From Cocleimonas sp. (GTDB lineage Bacteria; Pseudomonadota; Gammaproteobacteria; Thiotrichales; Thiotrichaceae): DNA of 47,119 nt. Below the pieces are notes generated by a model, which was not told the DNA's origin, ran no database searches, and saw only the letters and a program-made list of their open reading frames with translations. This document shows, one piece after another, positions 1 to 7,446 of the stretch. The DNA is taken from assembly GCA_021647365.1 (NCBI GenBank), contig JAKIUW010000026.1:1-47119 (forward strand). Reading direction: 5' to 3'. The stretch's first letter is position 1; every line of letters starts with the position of its first letter. The position numbers and the translations under genes were made by a program.

Positions 1-65
1 GGCTGTTTCCATTAATATCACCTATTAAATTCCCCAAGCTAAAAACTTGGTATTAAACTACAAAT

Positions 66-122
66 AGGTGGGTCAATTTTCGATGCCAATTAACCCCTAA
101 AGTGGGTCAGTTTTGCATGCTT
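66..122. mobile_element. Probable terminal remnant of an IS21-family element
   Basis: Two direct copies of GTGGGTCA followed by a T-rich stretch and GATGC/CATGC lie 34 bp apart (68-75 and 102-109). From memory, repeated GTGGGTCA-type motifs of this kind are found near the ends of IS21-family (istAB) elements. No transposase is present inside the window, so this is either the edge of an element that continues to the left or a leftover end. A small hairpin (CCAAG/CTTGG, about 34-50) lies just to the left. The family assignment rests on motif recognition only. Confidence 0.45.
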
Positions 123-230
123 ATTAATAAGTAAATGGGCTATAAGTGCAAATAGATGATTACTTTATTTTAAATAAATAGTTTAAACTAGGCGTAAATA
201 TTTATAAACAAAACTATTTAGGAAAAAATC

Positions 231-512
231 ATGAAACAAACATTTGAAGTGGTCAATGTAAAATGTGGAGGTTGCGCAAGCACCTTGAAATCAAAACTAA
301 AAGATCAATTTGGCGATGTAGATGTTGACCTTGATGTAACGCCACGCAAAATAACATTGGATATTGATGATAGCCAAATAGAACAACTTACTAAGGCCTT
401 ACGTAAATTAGGTTATCCGTTAACAACAGATGAAATGGGGCTTTTAGAAGGCACCACGGCTAAAGCCAAAAGTTTTGTGTCTTGTGCTGTTGGAAAAATG
501 AATGAGAGCTAA
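231..512 (+). CDS. Small heavy-metal-associated (HMA) domain protein
   Basis: This 93-residue protein has one HMA-type fold. The metal-binding CxxC motif is C12-G-G-C15 in the first loop after strand 1, as in CopZ/Atx1-like chaperones and the N-terminal domains of P-type ATPases. The remainder (about 20-65) fits the beta-alpha-beta-beta-alpha-beta pattern, and a short tail carries one more Cys near residue 84. No signal peptide is seen, so it is probably cytoplasmic. The start is an ATG preceded by AGGAAAAAATC. No copper or mercury ATPase is adjacent, so the metal and the partner are unknown. It stands alone and converges with the RIO kinase gene, 60 bp away. Confidence 0.8.
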   Translation: MKQTFEVVNVKCGGCASTLKSKLKDQFGDVDVDLDVTPRKITLDIDDSQIEQLTKALRKLGYPLTTDEMGLLEGTTAKAKSFVSCAVGKMNES

Positions 513-572
513 TGCTCCCTCTTTTTTACTTGGTTCTAGCAACGTAACTACTCTTTTTTAAGCTACAATTTT

Positions 573-1424
573 TTAAGCTTCATTCTCCCGTATCCGTTCC
601 AGCCGTTTTTGCTCTTCATCAAACGCCGCTTGAATCTCTTCTAGCACACCATCTACATCGGCATCATCCGAGGTATCTACATACTCACCTGTTAAAATCG
701 TATCGGGTTTGAGTTTGCCGTCTTCATACAGGCTCCAGATTTCTCTACCAAATTGGGTTTCTAGTAAGAAGGATGCAAACTGACCAAAGTAGCGTGTCAT
801 ATTATCTACGTCGCGTAGTAACATGGCTTTAGCATTATTATTGGCGGCAGCATTGACGGCTTGGGGTAGGTCGATAATCACGGGGCCGTATTCATCGAGT
901 AATACATTAAATTCTGATAAGTCACCATGAACGATGCCTGCGCAGAGCATTCGTACTACGTCTTGCATGACAATCATAAAGTTTCCGATGGCTTGTTCAT
1001 CTGTCATGGTGACATCGCCTAAGCGTGGCGCAACATTACCATCGGCATCGGTGACTAATTCCATTAACAATACGCCGTCGATACAATCATAGGGAATAGG
1101 GACACGCACATCTGCTTCTGCGAGTAAACGTAGCGCATCGACTTCGGCATTTTGCCATGTTTTTTCTTGCTCTTTGCGCCCGAACTTTGAGCCTTTTTCC
1201 ATTGCGCGTTGGCGACGGCTGTTGCGGACTTTACGTCCTTCGGTGTATTGCACGGCTTTTTTAAAGCTACGTTCAGCAGCATCTTTATAGACTTTGGCAC
1301 AACGTACTTCATCGCCACACAGCACAACGTAAAGGTCGGCTTCTTTGCCACTCATTAAACGGCTGAGCACTTCATCAACTAAACCGTATTCAACAAGCGG
1401 TTGGATTCGTTTTGGGATTTTCAT
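573..1424 (-). CDS. RIO1-family serine/threonine protein kinase
   Basis: This 283-residue protein is a bacterial RIO1-type atypical kinase. Visible landmarks are the nucleotide-loop sequence SGKEADLY (25-32), the likely ATP-anchoring Lys44 in AKVYK, the catalytic loop HGDLSEFN (166-173, with D168 and N173), and the metal-binding D185 in IIDLPQ. The C-terminal ~40 residues are acidic and charged. Archaeal and eukaryotic RIO proteins act in ribosome maturation and autophosphorylate; the role of the bacterial homologues is poorly defined, so no substrate is assigned. It is probably a single-gene unit, separated from the upstream SLC13 gene by an inverted pair of the dispersed G-tract repeat. Confidence 0.88.
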   Translation of the reverse strand: MKIPKRIQPLVEYGLVDEVLSRLMSGKEADLYVVLCGDEVRCAKVYKDAAERSFKKAVQYTEGRKVRNSRRQRAMEKGSKFGRKEQEKTWQNAEVDALRLLAEADVRVPIPYDCIDGVLLMELVTDADGNVAPRLGDVTMTDEQAIGNFMIVMQDVVRMLCAGIVHGDLSEFNVLLDEYGPVIIDLPQAVNAAANNNAKAMLLRDVDNMTRYFGQFASFLLETQFGREIWSLYEDGKLKPDTILTGEYVDTSDDADVDGVLEEIQAAFDEEQKRLERIRENEA

Positions 1425-1474
1425 TCAGTGTAGCCCTAATATCTTCCCCGATAATATAGATAATAATACAATAT

Positions 1475-1537
1475 CATGTAAAAGTGGGGGGGTGTGCTAA
1501 ATATTATTAATTAAGCACACCCCCCCACTTTTACATG
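1475..1537. repeat. Inverted pair of the dispersed G-tract repeat (7 G / 7 C)
   Basis: Two perfect 24-bp copies face each other (1475-1498 and 1514-1537) across a 15-bp AT spacer. Here the CATG ends are outermost and the TGTGC ends are inside, the reverse of the other three pairs in the window. A transcript could fold into a 24-bp stem, so it may act as a terminator or barrier downstream of the SLC13 gene and upstream of the RIO kinase gene. Confidence 0.9.
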
Positions 1538-1559
1538 GTGTTTATAACTTAGTAATCAC

Positions 1560-3572
1560 TTAGAAGATCAAGTTCATCATACCAATCATAACAATCAAAA
1601 ACAGAATCGTCATAATGCCACCTGCTTTCATAAAGTCAGGTACGCGGTAGCCACCGGGGCCCATAATCAGAGCGTTGACTTGGTGGGTTGGAATGATAAA
1701 AGAGTTTGATGTGGCGATAGCAACCGTTAGCGCAAAGACCGCAGGATCGGCATCAACGCCCAATGCAATATTAACCGCCAAAGGCACGAGTAAAAGTGTT
1801 GCGCCGATATTGGACATGACCAAGGTGAAGAAGGTAGCTAGTATGGCAATGGCGGTTTGAATCATCCAGATTGGCATATCACCAATCACAGCGATGGTTT
1901 GATCGGCAATCCATTTGGCAGTGCCGCTTTGCTCTACGGCGATACCTAATGGAATTAAGCTGGCAAGTAGGAAAACAGTTTTCCATGAAACGGCGCGGTA
2001 GGCTTCATCGATATTAATTACGCCTGATAGAATCATGCCGATTGCACCTGTGAGTAATGAAACTGATAGTGGCATTTCGGTGAGTAAAACCATTGCTAGT
2101 GCGATCACAAAGAATAATAGTGCCCATCCTACTTTTTTAGGGCGCTCTTCTTCACGCGGGTATTCCGTGGTGATAACGACAAAATCGGGTGATGACTCAA
2201 GGCGTTTTAACGCCTCCCATGTGGTGTGTACCACTAAGGTATCACCTGAATGAAAAGGCATATTACGGATGTCTTCATCTTCGTGCATGGTTTCGCCATC
2301 GCGGTGTAATCCAACCATGGCGATGCCGTGTGTTTTACGTAACCAAATATCACGAGCGCTTTTACCAATGAGGTGTGAGCTAGGTGGAATAACCACTTCG
2401 GCGATACCCGCTTTGTCGGATGATAAATCAGCGGCAAAGGTACGTAGCTGATCACGCACTTTTAGTTTTAGTTTTTTTGCAAATCGAGAGAGGTCTCTAT
2501 ACTCTGAAACAATACCCAGTACCATGCCCGCTTTTATTCCTGTATCTCTATCGAGCGCGCCAGGGCCAATGCGAGTTTCTTGCCCAGATAGTTTGGTCGC
2601 AATGATACGAATATCGTAGGTGTCTTCAATATCATCGAGTCGTTTACCCACAAACTCGCTGTCATCGGTTACAACCACTTCGTGCATTTGATAATCAAGA
2701 CCATATACATCATTGAAGTAATCCATCGTGTCTTCGCCACCAGCAGCGCCATCTTCATCTTTTGTTTTAATGCCTGGTAATACAAAGCGTCCAAAGATTA
2801 CAAAATAAAGAATACCTGTAGCCACCAATACCAAGCCGATAGGGGTGGTTGAAAAGATAGACCAGAGTTCCATTTTTTGATCATCAGGGAGTGCATCGTT
2901 TGATGTTTTGATGAGATCATTTAGAAGAATCAAAGGTGATGAACCCACCATTGTTACTGTTCCACCTAAAATGGCGCAGAATCCCATTGGCATTAATAAG
3001 CGTGACATGGGTATTTTGGCGCGTGAAGAGATGCGTGAAACAACGGGTAAAAATAGCGCAGTGGCTCCCACGTTTTGCATAAAAGATGAAATGATGGCAA
3101 CGGTACTGGAAACGATGGGAATAATACGAGTTTCTGAAGTACCGCCAACATTTAAAATAAAGTTTGAAACCTTGCTCATTAGGCCTGTTTTATCCAAACC
3201 TGCACCAATAATCATCACCGCGATAATTGACATGACCGCGTTACTGGAAAAACCATCAAAAAGGTGATGGGTATCAACTAAGCCTTTTTCTAAGCCCATG
3301 TAAGGGGCAAATAAAGTACTTAAACCCAGTAGCACCATAATGCTAATCGCGGCAACATCAATATCGACAATCTCAAAAACAAACAGATAAATCGTCAACA
3401 CCAAAAGACCGACAACCCAAGCGATGGTAAGGCTAGGCGAGATTGAAGCGAGGTAAAGCCCCAGTAATGCAAAAATACCTAAGGCGATAATCTTTTTTAT
3501 AAAATCCTTCTTGTTGAGAAGTGATTTTGCAGGAGTAGTGCTTTCAGTGTTTGTGTCGATTGGTGGTGTCAT
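1560..3572 (-). CDS. SLC13/DASS-family anion permease with two RCK_C (TrkA-C) domains
   Basis: This 670-residue membrane protein has a hydrophobic N-terminal half (about 30-265), a soluble middle with two tandem TrkA-C/RCK_C-like domains (about 295-370 and 390-470, each ending in a GxxLxV-type strand), and a second membrane half (about 485-670). This layout is that of the SLC13-type permeases often annotated as sulfate or di/tricarboxylate transporters; the RCK_C domains probably bind a regulatory ligand. It begins 48 bp after the SulP gene on the same strand, so the two are likely co-transcribed. That pairing favours sulfate or a related oxyanion as substrate, but the substrate is inferred. 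Confidence 0.85.
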   Translation of the reverse strand: MTPPIDTNTESTTPAKSLLNKKDFIKKIIALGIFALLGLYLASISPSLTIAWVVGLLVLTIYLFVFEIVDIDVAAISIMVLLGLSTLFAPYMGLEKGLVDTHHLFDGFSSNAVMSIIAVMIIGAGLDKTGLMSKVSNFILNVGGTSETRIIPIVSSTVAIISSFMQNVGATALFLPVVSRISSRAKIPMSRLLMPMGFCAILGGTVTMVGSSPLILLNDLIKTSNDALPDDQKMELWSIFSTTPIGLVLVATGILYFVIFGRFVLPGIKTKDEDGAAGGEDTMDYFNDVYGLDYQMHEVVVTDDSEFVGKRLDDIEDTYDIRIIATKLSGQETRIGPGALDRDTGIKAGMVLGIVSEYRDLSRFAKKLKLKVRDQLRTFAADLSSDKAGIAEVVIPPSSHLIGKSARDIWLRKTHGIAMVGLHRDGETMHEDEDIRNMPFHSGDTLVVHTTWEALKRLESSPDFVVITTEYPREEERPKKVGWALLFFVIALAMVLLTEMPLSVSLLTGAIGMILSGVINIDEAYRAVSWKTVFLLASLIPLGIAVEQSGTAKWIADQTIAVIGDMPIWMIQTAIAILATFFTLVMSNIGATLLLVPLAVNIALGVDADPAVFALTVAIATSNSFIIPTHQVNALIMGPGGYRVPDFMKAGGIMTILFLIVMIGMMNLIF

Positions 3573-3620
3573 GGTTATAGGTCGTTTAGGTGTGTTTGTA
3601 AGTAGCTGTCAGGTTAGTCG

Positions 3621-5375
3621 TTAGTTTGGCGTGTTATCCCGATCAACCGTGGAGCATTCTTTGAAAATTCGTTTGGGGCATTTAATACATTGATCTTCAT
3701 CCAACTGAGTAAAAACCCATTGGATACCTGATTTTTTTGAAGGGAAAAAGTGATAATCACCGATATGCTCAAAAGCATCACTGCGAAGTAGGTGTTTAAA
3801 AACACTGTCTTTAATATGGTAGAAATACAAGCCACCGCCGAGTTCTTCGATGCGTTGTGCTTCTTGTTCCAGCATTTCTGAGCCTGCAATGTCGATAAAA
3901 TTAATACCACCCGCATCGACTAAAATATAGCGGTAGCCTGCCTTGGTAAGTTTATGAAGTTCTTTTTGAATCGCGGTAAGGGAGCCGAAGTAAATCGACA
4001 TATCGATACGAATAATTTTTAGTTGAGGGCATTCGTCCAAATTCTTCTCAGCAACATCTTGTAAGGAGCGTGTTAAAGATTTTGGGTTCGGAGCTAGTGA
4101 AACAATCTGCGGATTTGAAGTGCGATTTAGAAAAAGCATTAATGACAACAGTACGCCCATGTAAATGGCAAATTCAAGCTCTAAGAATAGAGTAGCAAAG
4201 AAGGTGGTGAGTAGAATCGCTGTTTCAGATTTGCTCAAACGTAAAATTTCTTTAATGTGTTTCACATCAATTAAATTATAGGCAACCAATAAAATAGAAG
4301 CACCCATAGATGCAATAGGAAGATATGCCGTAACGGGCGCGATGAGTAAAACAATCAATAGTAAGAAGAAAGATGCAAAGATAGCAGACATTGGTGATTT
4401 AGCACCCGAATCGTAATTGATACCTGAGCGCGTGAATGAGCCAGAACCAGCATAACTAGAGAAAAAACTACCCACGATATTAGACATTCCTTGCCCAATA
4501 AACTCCTGACTTCCATCAATTTGTTGCTTGCTTTTGGCCGCAACAGAACGCGCGATTGAGACGGCCTCTACCAAGCCAAGTAGGGCAATAGCGAAGGCTT
4601 CAGGTGCCAACATTTTAAGTGTTTCAAATGAAAATTCAGGTGATGAAATGGGAGGTAGGCCTCTGGGGATCGCGCCAACCACCTCAACACCTTTTGTTTC
4701 ACCATTAATCAGTATGTTTGCCAAGCCACCAGCAATCATGCCTATCAATAAATAAGGCATTCTCGGGAAAAACTTTTTAACCGTAAGCCCTGTGGCTAAT
4801 GTTACTAACGCAACAGTAAGAATATAGTAATTAATCTCACCAATTTGTTGAAACATATCCATCCATGTATGGATAAATGACTCACCGCGCGGAATGTGAA
4901 AACCCAAAACATATTTGAGCTGACTTGTTGCAATCAAAATGGCTGCACCCGTTGTAAAGCCAACGACAACCGTATGAGAAACAAAATTAACCAAAGAACC
5001 TAAACGTGCAATTCCAAACAATAATTGGAAAACACCAGCCAAGAAAGTGAGTGTGAGTGCAAGCCCTATAAACTCAGGTGTGCCTGCTTCTACATGGTGA
5101 CTTAGTGCTGAAAAAACAACGATTGAAATAGCCGCCGTAGGGCCAGAAATCAGATGTAAAGAAGAGCCAAATAAGGCAGCGATGACAGGTGTAATCATCG
5201 AAGTATATAGGCCATATTGCGGTGGTAAACCTGCAATAGAGGCATAAGCAATGCCTTGTGGGAGTACGATAACAGCGCCCGTAAGCCCAGCCATTAAATC
5301 AGCACGTATAGAATCCTTATTAACCGACGGCAGCCAGCCTAAAAAAGGAAAAAATAATTGCCAAAAGGTGTTCAC
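3621..5375 (-). CDS. SulP-family anion (sulfate/bicarbonate) transporter with STAS domain
   Basis: This 584-residue protein has a ~430-residue multi-helix membrane region. It opens with the SulP signature area (LTGAVIVLPQGIAYASIAGL, about 29-48) and is followed by a STAS domain (about 440-555) related to anti-sigma-factor antagonists. The C-terminal tail is unusual: it carries CIKCPKRIFKEC, a C-x2-C-x6-C arrangement that could bind metal or be redox-active. Family substrates include sulfate, bicarbonate and organic anions. The start is GTG at 5375, with GGAG 9 bases upstream on the minus strand. It heads the unit with the SLC13 gene, and a perfect palindrome lies 28 bp before the start. Confidence 0.9.
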   Translation of the reverse strand: MNTFWQLFFPFLGWLPSVNKDSIRADLMAGLTGAVIVLPQGIAYASIAGLPPQYGLYTSMITPVIAALFGSSLHLISGPTAAISIVVFSALSHHVEAGTPEFIGLALTLTFLAGVFQLLFGIARLGSLVNFVSHTVVVGFTTGAAILIATSQLKYVLGFHIPRGESFIHTWMDMFQQIGEINYYILTVALVTLATGLTVKKFFPRMPYLLIGMIAGGLANILINGETKGVEVVGAIPRGLPPISSPEFSFETLKMLAPEAFAIALLGLVEAVSIARSVAAKSKQQIDGSQEFIGQGMSNIVGSFFSSYAGSGSFTRSGINYDSGAKSPMSAIFASFFLLLIVLLIAPVTAYLPIASMGASILLVAYNLIDVKHIKEILRLSKSETAILLTTFFATLFLELEFAIYMGVLLSLMLFLNRTSNPQIVSLAPNPKSLTRSLQDVAEKNLDECPQLKIIRIDMSIYFGSLTAIQKELHKLTKAGYRYILVDAGGINFIDIAGSEMLEQEAQRIEELGGGLYFYHIKDSVFKHLLRSDAFEHIGDYHFFPSKKSGIQWVFTQLDEDQCIKCPKRIFKECSTVDRDNTPN

Positions 5376-5403
5376 CTGATGTCTCCAAACAGTGATGGAA
5401 TAA

Positions 5404-5429
5404 TCTACATTAGTATTTACTAATGTAGA
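5404..5429. promoter_or_regulatory. Perfect 12-bp inverted repeat upstream of the SulP gene
   Basis: TCTACATTAGTA (5404-5415), a 2-bp TT spacer, and TACTAATGTAGA (5418-5429) form a perfect 26-bp palindrome 28 bp upstream of the SulP GTG start. There is no T-run on either side, so it looks more like a protein operator or a leader hairpin than a terminator. The bound regulator is unknown. Confidence 0.6.
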
Positions 5430-5613
5430 CTATTAATGGCGCGCGATGATACCGTATTAGTCAGGTATTTAGTAGGGTTAAATACAGTTATTTAATTTTT
5501 TTTGATTTTGATTCTAGACAAGATAAGTGAGCATGAATCTGATGCTTTATTAATCTGTACACACTTAAATATAAGCATGAAAACTAAAAAGCTACATCAT
5601 TGATTGCAAACAT

Positions 5614-5636
5614 CATGTAAAAGTGTGGGGGTGTGC
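5614..5636 (+). repeat. Single G-tract repeat, variant GTGTGGGGG
   Basis: One copy: CATGTAAAAGTG, then TGGGGG and TGTGC. It carries a 5-G run with a T inserted before it. It lies in the divergent SulP/MscS region and points toward the MscS gene. Confidence 0.85.
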
Positions 5637-5824
5637 TTTTAAATGATATTTAACACAGTCATTCTGGTGAACAATGTGATTTTTGTTGAAACGGATACTG
5701 TCATCCACCAGTATGACGATGCATTTCATGCCTCCTTCGGTCGTCGTCACTTCGCTTCGGCTACTTGTTTTCAGTATACTCACGCTGCTCTTGAGCAAAC
5801 TCAAACAGTCCAAGGAAACCTAGC

Positions 5825-7066
5825 GTGATAGAAACAATCAGCAAGTATTTAGAAAAACTCCCCTTAATTGCAGGATATGAACAACAACTGGCCTCAGCGA
5901 TCGCTTTTGTAGCCGTTATTGTTATTGCTTTTATTGTTCACTTTGCAACGAAAGGTATTGTGATTCATTTAATTCGTGCTTTGATTCAGCGCACTAAAAA
6001 TAATCGAGATGATATTTTTATTTCTCGCGGCGTCTTTAATCGAATCACTTATTTAACCCCCGCAGCCATTATTTATAACCTCACTCCAAATGCACTAAGC
6101 CTCTACCCCACACTTTCAGAAATAATAACAACCATCGCGCTACTTGCCATGGTTATAACCATCACCTTAATACTCGATGCGTTTATTGATGCGCTTGGTG
6201 AGATATACAAAACATTTGAAATATCCAAACAGATACCCATCACCAGCTTTATACAACTCGCAAAAATGCTACTCTACTTCCTTTGCATCATCGCGATCAT
6301 TTCGATTATTTTAGATCAATCACCCGCTAAACTCTTTGCTGGCTTAGGCGCGATGACCGCCGTGCTAATGTTAGTTTTCAAAGACCCAATCATGGGCTTT
6401 GCCGCAGGCATACAACTCAGCTCAAACCGAATGGTGTCACCCGGTGATTGGATAGAAATGCCAGAATACGGTGTTGATGGCGATGTTATGGAAATCGGCT
6501 TAACCACCGTTAAAGTGCGTAACTTCGATAAAACCATTACCACAGTACCCACACAAGCACTGATTGGAAACTCCTTTAAAAACTGGCGTGGCATGCAAGA
6601 AACAGGCGGAAGACGCATCAAGCGCTCTGTTTATATCAATCTAAACAGCATTCGTTTTTGTACTGAAAGCGATCTAGAGAGCTTTGGAAATATCCAATAT
6701 ATCAGCGAGCACATAGAGAAAAAGCACAAAGAAATCACACAGCACAATAAAGCTCAAAAAGTGAACTTAGAAAACTTAGCCAATGGACGTCGCATGACCA
6801 ACATAGGCATTTTTCGCAACTACATTGAAGCCTATCTATTAAACCACCCCAGTATTCATAAAAATTTGACAATTCTAGTGAGGCAACTAAAGCCCACAGA
6901 AAATGGATTGCCCATTGAAATATATGCGTTTACAAATGATACAAACTGGAAAAAATACGAAGGTATCCAATCTGATATATTTGATCATATCCTTGCAGTA
7001 GCAACTGAATTTGATTTAACGGTATTTCAGAATCCTAGTGGAGCTGATTTTATTAGTCTTATGTAG
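5825..7066 (+). CDS. MscS-family mechanosensitive channel, YbdG-like
   Basis: This 413-residue inner-membrane channel is close in length to E. coli YbdG (about 415). About five transmembrane segments occupy residues 15-200. They are followed by the conserved pore-lining/beta-domain region with GLGAMTAVLMLVFKD (about 173-187) and PGDWIEMPEYGVDGDV (about 208-223), where YbdG-type proteins have an inserted acidic segment, then a cytoplasmic C-terminal domain. Its role is to release solutes on hypo-osmotic shock. The start is GTG at 5825 with AAGGAAA about 9 bases upstream; no ATG fits the family better. It is probably transcribed alone. Confidence 0.88.
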   Translation: MIETISKYLEKLPLIAGYEQQLASAIAFVAVIVIAFIVHFATKGIVIHLIRALIQRTKNNRDDIFISRGVFNRITYLTPAAIIYNLTPNALSLYPTLSEIITTIALLAMVITITLILDAFIDALGEIYKTFEISKQIPITSFIQLAKMLLYFLCIIAIISIILDQSPAKLFAGLGAMTAVLMLVFKDPIMGFAAGIQLSSNRMVSPGDWIEMPEYGVDGDVMEIGLTTVKVRNFDKTITTVPTQALIGNSFKNWRGMQETGGRRIKRSVYINLNSIRFCTESDLESFGNIQYISEHIEKKHKEITQHNKAQKVNLENLANGRRMTNIGIFRNYIEAYLLNHPSIHKNLTILVRQLKPTENGLPIEIYAFTNDTNWKKYEGIQSDIFDHILAVATEFDLTVFQNPSGADFISLM

Positions 7067-7446
7067 TTACTTTGAACAGAGTATCTACCAGCTGTTATTT
7101 CTGAGAAACGCAGTAAACCCGCAGGGTGCTTTGTCAGGGCGAACTGTAGTGGCATAGTAAAAATGGATACTCTTTTTAATTAGCGCTTAGGTTCTTTGAT
7201 TATTTTCTTGTGGCTGTTGACAAGAGAATAACTCGTAGCCTGTAACAAAAAGGCAGAGGAGAAAATCCAAACTCGCAAACTACGAAAATAACCACTCAAG
7301 TCTAAAAATAAAACACCCTGTAAAACTAGGGGGGTGTGCATCATAAAAACAATATTAATTCACATTATTTAAAAATAATTCCACTTCCTCCTTGACACTT
7401 CCTCCATTGCGAACTAAAAGTCATTTTAAGAGGAGTTTCCTCATAA
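7067..7446. other. Intergenic region between the MscS gene and sucA
   Basis: This 380-bp stretch contains a 22-bp sequence (7069-7090) that recurs at 19124-19145, a 12-bp hairpin with one U-G pair (arms 7200-7211 and 7220-7231, no T-run), one G-tract repeat (7318-7339), and a direct repeat CACTTCCTCC (7382-7391 and 7396-7405). I recognise no gene. A 35-codon open frame from about 7074 (ending FVRANCSGIVKMDTLFN) may be an old coding fragment but matches nothing I know. Confidence 0.5.
7318..7339 (+). repeat. Single G-tract repeat, CTAG variant
   Basis: GTAAAACTAGGGGGG followed by TGTGC: the second subtype, in which AGTG is replaced by ACTAG. It points toward sucA, about 108 bp upstream of its start. 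Confidence 0.8.

Larger units (their letters stand above)
5376..5824. other. Divergent intergenic region between the SulP and MscS genes
   Basis: This 449-bp stretch has no convincing gene. It holds the palindrome at 5404-5429, a very AT-rich tract (about 5460-5600) suited to promoters, one G-tract repeat (5614-5636), and a leader before the MscS gene. Short open frames on both strands here lack coding character. Confidence 0.5.

Noticed and set aside
2908..3267. 119-codon open frame antisense to the SLC13 gene
   Set aside because: It mirrors the codon pattern of the membrane protein on the other strand, has no domain, and no ribosome site that I can see.
7074..7178. 35-codon frame after the MscS gene as a small gene
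   Set aside because: There is no start codon or ribosome site in a sensible place and no family I recognise; it is kept only as a note in the gap description.
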